A stretch of DNA of 64,000 nt from Stenotrophomonas oahuensis (GCF_031834595.1 NZ_CP115541.1:4458501-4522500); one strand, 5' to 3'. Positions 31,240 to 41,811 are shown, counted from the first letter of the stretch. The notes: generated from the letters alone by a model not told the origin. Numbers and translations: made by a program.

Positions 31240-31746
31240 TTATCCGTGCGACGGGCTGACTTCAAGCTGGCGGATCCTCAGGCCGCCAGCCGGAATCTCC
31301 TCAGACTCCGTAACCACGCGGACACGAAGAACACCTGGCCTGGACACTACAAAGGGGGCCAACTGGACATTCACGCGCCACCTATTCGTCACGTAGCCGC
31401 CCCGCGGCGACGGCGCCATCAGTGGCATTGCGGATTCGGCACTGGCCGCGGAAAGCTGCGCAATTGCCTCAGGAGGAGCCGCACGTGACGCGATCTCCTC
31501 CTCTCCAAAGTACACCTTCACCTCCAAACTTTTGAAGGGTTCATCGGCCGGCGTGGACGCAGACACCAGAATTGTGAATACCGGTAACTGAAGGGGAAAG
31601 GCGGGCACGCCCATCTCCTCCCCATACATTCCAATGATCAGCAGCTTTCCCGAGTCTTCGTGGCGGAGATCGTCGCAGAAAATCGCATGTGCGGCCCTGG
31701 CACGAACGACCGGGACGCCGGAGCTGCCAATCACTTCGTCAGGCAT
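31240..31746 (-). CDS. DUF6941-like protein of accessory cassette
   Basis: From the ATG at 31746 this is a 168-aa, mostly beta-strand protein. HAIFCDDLRHEDSGKLLIIGMYG and VPAFPLQLPVFTILV resemble DUF6941, a small family in which a conserved FCDD(I/L)R segment precedes an I(I/V)G(M/V)Y strand. The function is unknown. It overlaps the preceding gene by 8 bp and is the last of three coupled genes of visibly lower GC than the surroundings. Confidence 0.65.
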   Translation of the reverse strand: MPDEVIGSSGVPVVRARAAHAIFCDDLRHEDSGKLLIIGMYGEEMGVPAFPLQLPVFTILVSASTPADEPFKSLEVKVYFGEEEIASRAAPPEAIAQLSAASAESAMPLMAPSPRGGYVTNRWRVNVQLAPFVVSRPGVLRVRVVTESEEIPAGGLRIRQLEVSPSHG

Positions 31747-32020
31747 ACGACTGGTCCAGTTCCCGGTGTGCCGTACGGGTAGACGGGTCAATGCTTATGC
31801 CATCAGAAGCGCAGTCGTTGCTTTTGACCAGACCCTGAAAGATCAACGCCTTGGTCGCGAGCGCAACCTGCTTCGACTCGGCCCGCTCCGATTCTGTCAT
31901 GGCAAGCCAGACGCCATCCAACCGGTCAAGAAGCTCATCTTCAAGCGCCGCATTTCCTCCGTGACGCGCTGCGTAGCGCTCCTTGAGCAGCTCTGCATAC
32001 TCGTAAAGTAGTGTACTCAT
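31739..32020 (-). CDS. Small acidic helical protein (candidate antitoxin or immunity)
   Basis: The 93-aa product starts [20 protein letters not shown] and continues with ELLDRLDGVWLAMTESERAES. It is predicted all-helical and acidic. I do not recognise a named family. Its ATG overlaps the toxin-like gene by 4 bp and its end overlaps the DUF6941-like gene by 8 bp, so it is tightly coupled to both. The position right after a Tse2-like gene makes an antidote role plausible; this is inference. Confidence 0.6.
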   Translation of the reverse strand: MSTLLYEYAELLKERYAARHGGNAALEDELLDRLDGVWLAMTESERAESKQVALATKALIFQGLVKSNDCASDGISIDPSTRTAHRELDQSYA

Positions 32021-32430
32021 GGGTCGTATGGCTCCCAAATCGGCTGCGTTGCGTGAATACCTGCCCTGAACTCAGCGAATGACATTTCTCTTGCCGGCTC
32101 AATCACTCTGTGCGCGGGAAAGCTCAACGGCTTGTCCTGCCTGACCCGCAAGCCGGCAGACAAACCCTGCTCGGCAATCGAGAAGATGACGTGATCGTCT
32201 GATGCTCCCCCGTGTAAGACGGGAGTCCGGTGAGCAGGCAATGCCTGCCACTGTTCGCATACGACCGACATTCCCCCCGAAGCCGGCACCACCCGGCCAT
32301 TGACGACTGGTAGGTCCTTATCGGCCCGCACACCCAGGGTCGCACCCGTGTCCCCACATTGGGGCCTGAGGGGCGCTCCGGCCGCCGGCCTCATGCCGCG
32401 GTAAAGCATGACCCTCGTCCCGGCATTCAT
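32017..32430 (-). CDS. Tse2-like ADP-ribosyltransferase toxin-family protein
   Basis: This protein is 137 aa from the ATG at 32430, or 130 aa from MLYRGM at 32409, which has GAGG just upstream and better matches the Tse2 start. Elements in order are [27 protein letters not shown] and [33 protein letters not shown]. The last part parallels the LKVKQDSYNKRLQATHYTIMPAKPMYREVL stretch that I recall from Pseudomonas Tse2 (shown here only to explain the call). Tse2 is a toxic type VI effector related to ADP-ribosyltransferases. No VgrG, Hcp or PAAR gene is near, so a toxin-antitoxin arrangement is more likely. Similarity is by eye. Confidence 0.5.
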   Translation of the reverse strand: MNAGTRVMLYRGMRPAAGAPLRPQCGDTGATLGVRADKDLPVVNGRVVPASGGMSVVCEQWQALPAHRTPVLHGGASDDHVIFSIAEQGLSAGLRVRQDKPLSFPAHRVIEPAREMSFAEFRAGIHATQPIWEPYDP

Positions 32431-32555
32431 TCATAGGCTGGCAGCGCTCCCGGAGAAAAGTTATCCACAGGCCCAGCTTATGCCATTTGCCGACCGTCCA
32501 CCACCCAGCCGACAGAACTTTGCAACAAGTTGTAAGAGCCACGTCTGTGGCGGGT

Positions 32556-32894
32556 TCAGGCCTTGTCGGCGTCGGTCGTGAAGCTCTCGCCGCAGCCGCA
32601 TTCAGCGGTGGCGTTGGGGTTTTTGAACGTGAAGGTCTCGCTCAGGCCCTGCTTGCCGAAGTCGATTTCGGTGCCGTCCACCAGGTCCAGGCTGGCCGCG
32701 TCCACGTAGATGCGGACCCCGTCCTGCTCGAACACGGTGTCGCCTTCGCGCTGGTCGCGGGCCAGGTCGGTGATGTGGCCCCAGCCCGAACAGCCAGTGC
32801 GGGTCACGCCAAAGCGCAGGCCCAGTGCGCCCGGGGTCTGGGCAACGAACTTCTGCACGCGGGCAAAGGCAACAGGGGTAAGGCTTACGGCCAT
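32556..32894 (-). CDS. iscA: HesB/IscA-type iron-sulfur carrier
   Basis: From the ATG at 32894 the protein is 112 aa. It carries the three A-type-carrier cysteines: one in [10 protein letters not shown] and two in the C-terminal ECGCGESF. It delivers Fe-S clusters to apoproteins. No isc or suf operon is adjacent, so IscA, ErpA and SufA cannot be separated by context. The longer start at 32972 would read through the promoter and is rejected. It is divergent from asnS. Confidence 0.88.
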   Translation of the reverse strand: MAVSLTPVAFARVQKFVAQTPGALGLRFGVTRTGCSGWGHITDLARDQREGDTVFEQDGVRIYVDAASLDLVDGTEIDFGKQGLSETFTFKNPNATAECGCGESFTTDADKA

Positions 32895-32921
32895 GACAGG
32901 CATCTCCAGCAGATCGGTCTC

Positions 32922-32927
32922 ATTATA
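32922..32927 (-). promoter_or_regulatory. Likely -10 box of iscA
   Basis: A perfect TATAAT lies on the minus strand 27 bp upstream of the iscA ATG. No good -35 is visible at 16-18 bp, so the promoter may depend on an activator. Confidence 0.45.
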
Positions 32928-33023
32928 GGTCCACGGCCCAGTCAGAAATGCCTCGCAAGCAGAACACTGCAACCGTTAAACTTCCCGTTCAGAGATCGAG
33001 TCGATCAACAGAGGATTCAAGTC

Positions 33024-34418
<1,395 letters not shown>

Positions 34419-34454
34419 CCCTGCCGCGCCCACTCTGATCACGGAGGCAACTGC

Positions 34455-34760
34455 ATGACCCTGTTCTTCGCGCTGTGTTTCGTCGGCGTGGCGATCGCCG
34501 GGTTCAGTGCTTTCGTGATCTTCTGGCCGTTGACGCTGATCCATATCCGCGACCGCCACCCGGCCCTGGCCGACCGGTTCGGCAGCGGCGCGTTCCTGCA
34601 GCCGCAGGCGCTGCGCTGGCTGCTGGGCCGCGATTACCGACAGACCCCCGACCGCTCGCTGTCGGGTCTTGCGACGCCGGCCTGGCTGTCGCTGCTCACC
34701 TTGCTGGCCGGGCTGGGCATGGCCGCCCTGCTCTGGCTGCTTTCACTGGTACTGACATGA
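34455..34760 (+). CDS. Small two-helix membrane protein
   Basis: The 101-aa protein has membrane helices at about residues 5-30 and 77-100, separated by a cytoplasmic-type loop rich in Arg (HIRDRHPALADRF). GGAGG lies 7 nt upstream. I do not recognise a family. It overlaps the next gene by 4 bp (ATGA) and follows asnS by 36 bp, so it may be transcribed from the asnS promoter. Confidence 0.75.
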   Translation: MTLFFALCFVGVAIAGFSAFVIFWPLTLIHIRDRHPALADRFGSGAFLQPQALRWLLGRDYRQTPDRSLSGLATPAWLSLLTLLAGLGMAALLWLLSLVLT

Positions 34761-35071
34761 ACGATATTTCCGCCGACCGCGACTCCTGGTGGCTGGCCAG
34801 CCTGGGCAACACGCTGATCTGGGCCCGCCTGCGCGTGCGCCCGGCCGGCACCGCCGAGGTGCTGGACAGCGACGGCAACACGCTCAGCTACGACAGCGAA
34901 GACACCGCACGCTCACAGCTGTTCGACGCCGACTTCGTCGAATTCGACGGCCTGGATGAGGAAGACGCGCTGGTGCGCGGCTTCTCGCTGCATGAAGTGC
35001 AACCGCCGCAGGCCGCCAATGACGATGGCCTGCGCGGGCGCATGGTGCAGAGCCTGGGCCGGAGCGTCTGA
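34757..35071 (+). CDS. Small acidic hypothetical protein
   Basis: The 104-aa product starts MNDISADRDSWWLASLGNTL. It is acidic, with strands such as AEVLDSDGNTLSYDSED and FVEFDGLDEEDALV, and has no signal or membrane segment. No family is recognised. Coupling to the membrane protein by a 4-bp overlap, and 7 bp to the FMN-binding gene, makes a three-gene unit. Confidence 0.75.
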   Translation: MNDISADRDSWWLASLGNTLIWARLRVRPAGTAEVLDSDGNTLSYDSEDTARSQLFDADFVEFDGLDEEDALVRGFSLHEVQPPQAANDDGLRGRMVQSLGRSV

Positions 35072-35078
35072 GGCCACC

Positions 35079-35717
35079 GTGTTCACCCCGTCCTCCTTCG
35101 CCACGCGTGACCTGGTCTGGCTGGACCGGCTGATCGCCCGCGATGCGTTCGTGACCGTGGTGACCACCGGTCCCGACGGCCTGCCCTTCGTGACCCTGCT
35201 GCCAGTGCTGTACCGCCGCGATGGCGACGCCATCGTGGTTGAAGGGCATTGGGCCAAGGCCAACCCGCAGTCGCGTCACAGCGGCCCGGCACTGCTGCTG
35301 GTGCACGGTCCGCACGGTTATGTGTCACCGGGCTGGTACCCGGACAAGGAAAGCGAAGGCCGCGTTCCAACCTGGAACTACGCCGCCGCGGAACTGCGCG
35401 GCACGCTGGAAACCATCACCGACCGCGACTGGCTGATCGACCTGCTCGACCGGTTGAGCACCCATAACGAAACCCAGGTCGGCAGCGACTGGCGCTTCGA
35501 CCCCGATGACACCCGCCAGGCCAAGCTGCTGCCGGGCATTGTCGGTTTCCGTTTCCGCGCCGAACAGGTGCAGATCAAACTCAAGCTGAGCCAGAACCAC
35601 CCCGACGCCAACCAGCTGTCGGTGATTGCTGCCCTCGAGGCCGAAGGCACCCCCGCTTCCCGCGAGCTTGCGCAGTGGATGCGCGATGTTCGCGACCCGG
35701 CCGCCGCTGGCGGCTGA
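35079..35717 (+). CDS. FMN-binding PaiB-family protein
   Basis: Starting at the GTG at 35079 gives 212 aa. The opening MFTPSSFATRDLVWLDRLIARDAF (first residue encoded by GTG), a split-barrel core (TVVTTGPDGLPFVTLLPVLY), WYPDK and VPTWNYAAAELRG are typical of PaiB-type proteins. Bacillus PaiB was described as a negative regulator; most relatives bind FMN and have unknown roles. The LKLSQNHPDAN segment near the C-terminus is also conserved. Confidence 0.88.
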   Translation: MFTPSSFATRDLVWLDRLIARDAFVTVVTTGPDGLPFVTLLPVLYRRDGDAIVVEGHWAKANPQSRHSGPALLLVHGPHGYVSPGWYPDKESEGRVPTWNYAAAELRGTLETITDRDWLIDLLDRLSTHNETQVGSDWRFDPDDTRQAKLLPGIVGFRFRAEQVQIKLKLSQNHPDANQLSVIAALEAEGTPASRELAQWMRDVRDPAAAGG

Positions 35718-35738
35718 TATCACAGGAATACCCGCCTC

Positions 35739-36401
35739 ATGAAAGACATCCACAAGCTGCTGCAGAACAACCGCGACTGGGCCGACCGGATCGAGCACGA
35801 AGACCCGGAGTTTTTTGCCCAGCTGGCCAAGCAGCAGCACCCGGAATATCTGTGGATCGGTTGCTCGGACTCGCGCGTGCCGGCCAATCAGATCATCGGC
35901 ATGGCCCCGGGTGAAGTGTTTGTCCACCGCAACATCGCCAACGTGGTGGTGCATACCGATCTGAACTGCCTGAGCGTGATCCAGTACGCCGTGGACCAGT
36001 TGAAGATCAAGCACATCCTGATCGTCGGCCACTACGGCTGCGGCGGCGTGCACGCCAGCCTGAACAACGTGCGCGTGGGCCTGGCTGACAACTGGCTGCG
36101 CCACGTCAGCGATGTCGCCCAGAAGCACGCTGCGATCCTTGATGAAATCGAAGATCCGGATCTGAAGCATGCGCGCCTGTGCGAGCTGAACGTGATCGAG
36201 CAGGTGGTCAATGCCTGCCGCTCGACCATCGTCCAGGACGCCTGGGCACGTGGCCAGAAGCTGATGGTGCACGGCTGGGTGTACAGCCTGAAAGACGGTC
36301 GCGTGCGCGAGATGGGCATCGACGTCGGTGCCCCGGAAGACCTGGCACCTGCCTACGAAAAGGCCCTGGCGCATGTGCCGCGCCGCGGCAAGCGCGACTG
36401 A
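35739..36401 (+). CDS. can: Beta-class carbonic anhydrase
   Basis: The 220-aa enzyme interconverts CO2 and bicarbonate. Zinc ligands are in [11 protein letters not shown] (Cys and Asp, residue about 42) and HYGCGGV (His and Cys, about 98). [11 protein letters not shown] and NVIEQV are further family motifs. Length equals E. coli Can. It lies 21 bp after the PaiB-like gene and 23 bp before haaO. Confidence 0.96.
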   Translation: MKDIHKLLQNNRDWADRIEHEDPEFFAQLAKQQHPEYLWIGCSDSRVPANQIIGMAPGEVFVHRNIANVVVHTDLNCLSVIQYAVDQLKIKHILIVGHYGCGGVHASLNNVRVGLADNWLRHVSDVAQKHAAILDEIEDPDLKHARLCELNVIEQVVNACRSTIVQDAWARGQKLMVHGWVYSLKDGRVREMGIDVGAPEDLAPAYEKALAHVPRRGKRD

Positions 36402-36424
36402 TCCCTACTGCAAGGAACGCCCCC

Positions 36425-36937
36425 ATGCTGCCCGCCCCGATCAACCTGCACGCCTGGATCGAAGAGAACCGGCATCTGCTCAAGCCGCCGGTCGGCAACA
36501 AGATGATCGAGAACGGCGACTTCATCATCATGGTGGTGGGCGGCCCGAACAGCCGCACCGACTTCCATTACGACGAAGGCCCGGAGTGGTTCTACCAGTT
36601 GGAAGGGGAAATGACCCTGAAGGTGCAGGAAGACGGCAAGGTGCGCGACATTCCGATCCGCGCCGGCGAGATTTTCCTGCTGCCGGCCGGCGTGCCGCAT
36701 TCGCCGCGCCGCCCGGCCGGCGGCGTCGGCCTGGTGGTGGAGCGCAAGCGCCTGCCGCATGAGCGCGACGGGGTGATGTGGTTCTGCGAGCGCTGCAACC
36801 ACAAGCTGTACGAGGTGTACTTCACCCTGGAGAACATCGAGACGGATCTGCCGAAGGTGTTTGCCGAGTACCAGGCGGACCTGGAGCTACGCACCTGCGA
36901 TGCCTGCGGGCACGTGGATCCGTTGCCGGGCGGGTGA
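36425..36937 (+). CDS. haaO: 3-hydroxyanthranilate 3,4-dioxygenase
   Basis: The 170-aa iron-dependent cupin opens 3-hydroxyanthranilate to the precursor of quinolinate. Iron ligands appear in [15 protein letters not shown], and the His in [11 protein letters not shown]. The C-terminal half carries the rubredoxin-like second metal site, [10 protein letters not shown] with CDACGHVDP, typical of bacterial HaaO. It is the first of the kynurenine genes, followed 65 bp later by kynU. Confidence 0.96.
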   Translation: MLPAPINLHAWIEENRHLLKPPVGNKMIENGDFIIMVVGGPNSRTDFHYDEGPEWFYQLEGEMTLKVQEDGKVRDIPIRAGEIFLLPAGVPHSPRRPAGGVGLVVERKRLPHERDGVMWFCERCNHKLYEVYFTLENIETDLPKVFAEYQADLELRTCDACGHVDPLPGG

Positions 36938-37002
36938 TCCCGGCACATCCGGATTAAGGCGTCTGGGGCTAAACTGCGATATCTCAGACAATCGTCATTG
37001 CC

Positions 37003-38280
37003 ATGTCCGAACTGCTCAGCCGTTCCCATGCCGTCGCCCTGGATGCTGCCGACCCGCTGCGCGCCCTGCGCAGTGAATTCGTGTTCCCGCAGCACAACCA
37101 CCGCGACCAGACCTACTTCGTGGGCAACTCGCTGGGCCTGCAGCCGCGCAAGGCCCAGGCGGCCGTGCAGGACGTGATGGACAAGTGGGGCGCGCTGGCG
37201 GTGGAAGGCCATTTCACCGGCGACACCCAATGGCTGCGCTACCACCGCCTGGTCAACGAGCAGCTGGCCCGGGTGGTCGGCGCACTGCCCAGCGAAGTGG
37301 TGGCGATGAACACCCTGAGCGTGAACCTGCACCTGATGATGGTCAGCTTCTATCGCCCGACCGCGCAGCGCCCGGTGATCCTGATGGAAGCCGGGGCTTT
37401 CCCCACCGACCGCCACGCGGTGGAATCGCAGATCCGCTTCCACGGTTTCAACCCCGATACCGACCTGGTCGAAGTGCAGCCAGACGAAGGCAACGGCACG
37501 ATCTCGCAGCAGGCCATTGAACGCGCCATCGCCGAGCATGGCCCGCGCCTGGCGCTGGTGTTATGGCCGGGCGTGCAGTACCGCAGCGGCCAGGTGTTCG
37601 ACCTGGACGCGATCACCCGCGCGGCACGCCTGCAGGGAGCCAACGTCGGCTTCGACCTGGCCCACTCGGTGGGCAACGTGCCACTGCAGCTGCACGACAT
37701 CGCGCCCGACTTTGCGGTGTGGTGCCACTACAAGTACCTCAACAGCGGTCCGGGTGCCGTGGCGGGCGCGTTCGTGCACGAACGCCACCATCGCGATACC
37801 ACGCTGCCGCGTTTTGCCGGCTGGTGGGGCCACGAGGAAGCCACCCGCTTCAAGATGGCCCCGCAGTTCGTGCCGGCAGTGGGTGCTGAAGGTTGGCAGC
37901 TGAGCAACCCGCCCGTGCTGGGCCTGGCCCCGCTGCGTGCGGCGCTGGACGTAGTCGATGCCGCCGGCGGCATGGAAGCGCTGCGCGCGAAGTCGCTGCA
38001 GCTCACCGGCCTGCTGGATGCGCTGGTGCGTGCCCGTCTGGCCAATGTGCTGGAAGTGCTGACCCCGACCGAGCCGGAGCGTCGCGGCTGCCAGCTTTCG
38101 CTGCGCGTGATCGGCGGTCGCGAACGCGGCCGCAGCCTGTTCGAGTTCCTGCAGACCGTCGGCGTGCTGGGCGACTGGCGCGAGCCCGACGTGATCCGCA
38201 TCTCACCCACGCCGTTGTACAACCGTTACCTCGACCTGCATCACTTCGTCGAGGAAGTCGAATCCTGGGCCGGCCTGTAA
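37003..38280 (+). CDS. kynU: Kynureninase
   Basis: The 425-aa PLP enzyme cleaves 3-hydroxykynurenine (or kynurenine) to 3-hydroxyanthranilate (or anthranilate) and alanine. Typical segments are FVGNSLGLQPRKAQ, LMEAGAFPTDRHAVESQ, FDLAHSVGNVPLQLHD and the PLP lysine in CHYKYLNSGPGAVAG. Context between haaO and kmo points to quinolinate synthesis rather than anthranilate catabolism. Confidence 0.96.
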   Translation: MSELLSRSHAVALDAADPLRALRSEFVFPQHNHRDQTYFVGNSLGLQPRKAQAAVQDVMDKWGALAVEGHFTGDTQWLRYHRLVNEQLARVVGALPSEVVAMNTLSVNLHLMMVSFYRPTAQRPVILMEAGAFPTDRHAVESQIRFHGFNPDTDLVEVQPDEGNGTISQQAIERAIAEHGPRLALVLWPGVQYRSGQVFDLDAITRAARLQGANVGFDLAHSVGNVPLQLHDIAPDFAVWCHYKYLNSGPGAVAGAFVHERHHRDTTLPRFAGWWGHEEATRFKMAPQFVPAVGAEGWQLSNPPVLGLAPLRAALDVVDAAGGMEALRAKSLQLTGLLDALVRARLANVLEVLTPTEPERRGCQLSLRVIGGRERGRSLFEFLQTVGVLGDWREPDVIRISPTPLYNRYLDLHHFVEEVESWAGL

Positions 38281-38307
38281 GTCGCCCCCTCCCCCGCTGG
38301 AACGCTC

Positions 38308-39675
38308 TTGATCGCACACGCACACCGCTCCCTGAGCATCATTGGTGCCGGCCTGGCCGGTTCGCTGCTGGCCATCCTGCTGTCACGCCAGGGCTGGCGC
38401 ATCACCCTGTATGAGCGCCGCGGCGACCCGCGCATTGCCGACTACGAGTCCGGCCGCTCAATCAACCTGGCGCTGGCCGAACGCGGCCGCAATGCGCTGC
38501 GTCAGGCCGGCGTTGAAGAAGAGGTCATGGCCAAGGCGGTGATGATGCGCGGCCGCATGGTGCACACCCGCGACGGTGAAACCCAGCTGCAGCGCTATGG
38601 CCGTGACGACAGCGAGGTGATCTGGTCGATCCACCGCAAGGATCTCAACCACACCCTCCTGCAGCTGGCCGAAGACGCGGGCGCGCAGGTGCACTTCCAC
38701 CGCCGTCTGCATACGGTGGATTTCGAGGCCGGCTACGCCCGTTTCATCGACGACCGCGACGACCAGCCGCATGACATCCGCTTCGACACCCTGATCGGGG
38801 CCGACGGGGCCGGCTCGGCGCTGCGCGCGGCGATGAACCGCAAGCACCCGCTGGACGAACGCATCGAGTTCCTGGGTCATTCGTACAAGGAACTGGAGAT
38901 TCCGCCCACAGAAGACGGCGGCTTCCGCATCGAAGCCAATGCCCTGCACATCTGGCCGCGCGGCCAGTACATGTGCATCGCCCTGCCGAACGACGAAGGC
39001 ACCTTCACCGTCACCCTGTTCCTGCCCAACGAGGGCAACCCCAGCTTTGCCACCACCCGCACCGGGGCCGAGGCCGAAGCGCTGTTCGCGCGTGATTTCC
39101 CCGATGCGCTGCCGCTGATTCCGCACCTGCGCCGCGACTGGGAAGAGCATCCGCCCGGCCTGCTCGGCACGCTGTACCTGCGCCAGTGGCACCTGGCCGG
39201 CCGCGCCGTGCTGCTCGGTGATGCCGCGCATGCGATGGTGCCGTTCCACGGCCAGGGCATGAACTGCGCGTTCGAAGACTGCGTGGCGCTGGCCCGTCAC
39301 CTGCAGGAACAGGATTCGCTGGAAGCGGCATTTGCGGTGTTCGAGGCCGAACGCAAGCCGAATGCGGAAGCGATCCAGCAGATGGCGCTGGAAAACTACC
39401 TGGAAATGCGTGACCGCGTTGCCGACCCCGCGTTCCAGCTGCAGCGCGAACTGGAACAGCAGTTGCAGGCACGCTGGCCGACCCGCTTCGTGCCGCACTA
39501 CACCATGGTCACGTTTCTGCACACGCCGTATGCCGTGGCGCTGGAGCGCACCAACCTGCAGCGGCGCATTCTGGAGGACGCCACCGCCGGGCACAGCACG
39601 CTGGAACACATCGACTGGGCAGCGCTGGAACGCATCGTGCACGCGCAGCTGCCGGTGCTGGAGGGTGCGCACTGA
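38308..39675 (+). CDS. kmo: Kynurenine 3-monooxygenase
   Basis: The 455-aa FAD hydroxylase converts kynurenine to 3-hydroxykynurenine. It has an N-terminal dinucleotide fold SIIGAGLAGSLLAILLSRQG, INLALAERGRNAL, LIGADGAGSALR and the FAD-binding LLGDAAHAMVPFHGQGMNCA. The start is a TTG at 38308, 27 bp after kynU; no ATG nearby leaves the Rossmann fold intact. The stop codon shares one base with the sbcB ATG (TGATG). Confidence 0.95.
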   Translation: MIAHAHRSLSIIGAGLAGSLLAILLSRQGWRITLYERRGDPRIADYESGRSINLALAERGRNALRQAGVEEEVMAKAVMMRGRMVHTRDGETQLQRYGRDDSEVIWSIHRKDLNHTLLQLAEDAGAQVHFHRRLHTVDFEAGYARFIDDRDDQPHDIRFDTLIGADGAGSALRAAMNRKHPLDERIEFLGHSYKELEIPPTEDGGFRIEANALHIWPRGQYMCIALPNDEGTFTVTLFLPNEGNPSFATTRTGAEAEALFARDFPDALPLIPHLRRDWEEHPPGLLGTLYLRQWHLAGRAVLLGDAAHAMVPFHGQGMNCAFEDCVALARHLQEQDSLEAAFAVFEAERKPNAEAIQQMALENYLEMRDRVADPAFQLQRELEQQLQARWPTRFVPHYTMVTFLHTPYAVALERTNLQRRILEDATAGHSTLEHIDWAALERIVHAQLPVLEGAH

Positions 39676-41117
39676 TGGCGGCCGACAGCTTCCTGTTCTA
39701 TGACCTGGAAACCTTCGGCCAGGACCCGCGCCGCACCCGCATCGCCCAGTTCGCTGCGATCCGAACCGACGCCAACCTGCAGGTCATCGATGAACCGGTG
39801 AGCTTCTACGTCAAGCCGGCCGACGATGTCCTGCCCTCGCCGATCGCCACGCTGATCACCGGCATCACCCCGCAGCACGCGCTGGCCGAAGGCGTGAGCG
39901 AGGCCGAGGCGTTCGCACGCATCAACGACCTGATGGCACGCCCGGGCACCTGCACCCTGGGCTACAACACGCTGCGCTTCGACGACGAGTTCGTGCGCCA
40001 CGGCCTGTTCCGCAATTTCTTCGACCCCTACGAGCGCGAGTGGCGCAACGGCAATTCGCGCTGGGATCTGCTGGACATGCTGCGGCTGGTGCATGCGCTG
40101 CGCCCGGACGGCATCGTCTGGCCGCAGCGCGAGGATGGCGCGACCTCGTTCAAGCTGGAGCACCTGGCCACGGCCAATGAGGTGCGCGTGGGCGATGCGC
40201 ATGAAGCGCTGTCGGACGTGCACGCCACCATCGGCATGGCGCGACTGTTCAAGCATGCGCAGCCGCGCCTGTGGGACTACGCACTGAAGCTGCGCGACAA
40301 GCGCTTTGTGGGCTCCCTGCTCGACGTGGATGCCGCGCAGCCGGTGCTGCACATTTCCATGCGCTACCCCGCGTCACGCCTGTGCGCGGCACCGGTGCTG
40401 CCGTTGGCGCGCCACCCGTACATCAACAACCGCATCATCGTGCTCGACCTGGAAGGCGACATCGACGGCCTGCTGGACCTGCCCGCTGAGACGCTGGCCG
40501 CACGCCTGTACACCCGGGCTGCTGATCTGGCCGAAGGCGAACAGCGGGTGCCGCTCAAGGAAGTGCATCTGAACAAGGTGCCAGCGCTGGTGGCGTGGAA
40601 TCACCTGCGTCCGGCCGATCACGCACGCCTGGGCATCGATGTGGCCGCGGTGGAGGCAGCGGCCGAACGCGTCCGCGCCGTTGCAGCCGCAGTGGCTGAA
40701 AAGGTCCGCCAGGTGTTTGGCGGCGAACGGGAGATGGCTCCCAGCGACGTGGATGCCTCGCTGTATGACGGCTTCCTCGCCGACGGCGACAAGGCATTGA
40801 TGACCCGCCTGCGCACCAGCCCGCCGAGCGAGCTGGCCAGCTATGCCGCGCGCCTGCGCGACCCGCGCATGCCTGAACTGCTGTTCCGCTACCGCGCACG
40901 CAACCACCCCGAGACCCTGGATGCGGCCGAGCGCCAGCGCTGGAACGACTACCGTCGCCAGCGTCTGCTCTGCGAACCCGGCCTGGGCGAGCAGACGCTG
41001 CCGCAGTACCGGGCGCAGATCGAGGCGCTGCGTGCCGAACACGCGGCCGAACCCGCCCGGCTGGCGCTGCTGCAGCAGCTGACCGACTGGGGCAATCATC
41101 TGGAGCAGAGCCTGTGA
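39675..41117 (+). CDS. sbcB: Exodeoxyribonuclease I
   Basis: The 480-aa DEDDh 3'-5' single-strand exonuclease acts in recombination and mismatch repair. The first acidic pair is in FLFYDLETFGQDPRRTRIAQ. The family motifs RFDDEFVRHGLFRNFFDPYERE and HEALSDVHATIGMA (final Asp and His) follow, and then SH3-like and helical C-terminal domains. Length matches E. coli ExoI (475). It is co-translated with kmo and overlaps the DUF2461 gene by 4 bp. Confidence 0.95.
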   Translation: MAADSFLFYDLETFGQDPRRTRIAQFAAIRTDANLQVIDEPVSFYVKPADDVLPSPIATLITGITPQHALAEGVSEAEAFARINDLMARPGTCTLGYNTLRFDDEFVRHGLFRNFFDPYEREWRNGNSRWDLLDMLRLVHALRPDGIVWPQREDGATSFKLEHLATANEVRVGDAHEALSDVHATIGMARLFKHAQPRLWDYALKLRDKRFVGSLLDVDAAQPVLHISMRYPASRLCAAPVLPLARHPYINNRIIVLDLEGDIDGLLDLPAETLAARLYTRAADLAEGEQRVPLKEVHLNKVPALVAWNHLRPADHARLGIDVAAVEAAAERVRAVAAAVAEKVRQVFGGEREMAPSDVDASLYDGFLADGDKALMTRLRTSPPSELASYAARLRDPRMPELLFRYRARNHPETLDAAERQRWNDYRRQRLLCEPGLGEQTLPQYRAQIEALRAEHAAEPARLALLQQLTDWGNHLEQSL

Positions 41118-41800
41118 GTACCTATTTCACCCCCGCCAGCTTCACCTTCCTGCGTGGACTGGCGCGCAACAACGACAAGACCTGGTTCAATGATCACAAG
41201 GACAAGTACGAGGCGCATGTGCGCCAGCCGTTCCTGCGCCTGATCACCGACCTGCAGCCGGACCTGGCCACGGTGAGCCCGCACTTCCGCTCCGACCCGA
41301 AAACGGTCGGCGGCTCGCTGTTCCGTATTTACCGCGATGCGCGCTTTTCCAACGACAAGTCGCCCTACAAGAGCTGGCAGGGTGCGCGCCTGTTCCATGA
41401 ACGCCGCAAGCAGGTCGCGGCTCCTTCGTTCTACATCCACCTGCAGCCGGGCGAGAGCTTTGTTGGGGCCGGGCTGTGGCATCCCGAGCCGGATACCCAG
41501 CGCAGGATCCGCCATTTCATTGTCGACAACCCGGGGGCATGGAAGGCGGCGGCGCATGCGCCGGCGCTGCGGAAGCGCTTCGACTTCGAGCAGAGCGAGA
41601 TGCTGGTGCGGGCTCCGCGCGGGTTCGAGCCGGACTTTGAGTTCATTGACGACCTGAAGCACAAGAACTGGGTGTTCTGGCGGCCGCTGGAGGATGCGGT
41701 GATGACCGGTCCGAAGCTGCGGCAGACCTTGGCCAAAGACCTTACTGCGCTGGGTCCGTTTGTGGATTATCTGTGTGCGGCGTTGGATCTGGAGTTTTGA
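41114..41800 (+). CDS. DUF2461 family protein
   Basis: The 228-aa protein starts at GTG inside the sbcB stop (GTGA). DUF2461 features are FLRGLARNNDKTWFNDHKDKYEAHV, GGSLFRIYRDARFSNDKSPYK and AAPSFYIHLQPGESFVGAGLW. The family is widespread and uncharacterised. Coupling with sbcB is the only functional hint. Confidence 0.9.
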   Translation: MSTYFTPASFTFLRGLARNNDKTWFNDHKDKYEAHVRQPFLRLITDLQPDLATVSPHFRSDPKTVGGSLFRIYRDARFSNDKSPYKSWQGARLFHERRKQVAAPSFYIHLQPGESFVGAGLWHPEPDTQRRIRHFIVDNPGAWKAAAHAPALRKRFDFEQSEMLVRAPRGFEPDFEFIDDLKHKNWVFWRPLEDAVMTGPKLRQTLAKDLTALGPFVDYLCAALDLEF

Positions 41801-41811
41801 GGGTGGGTCGG

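Noticed and set aside
32461..32469. Perfect DnaA box TTATCCACA
   Set aside because: It is single, with no cluster of boxes, no AT-rich unwinding region and no dnaA/dnaN nearby, so it is likely a chance match.
32487..33023. Long N-terminal extension of asnS
   Set aside because: It is antisense to iscA and its promoter; the synthetase begins at the ATG at 33024.
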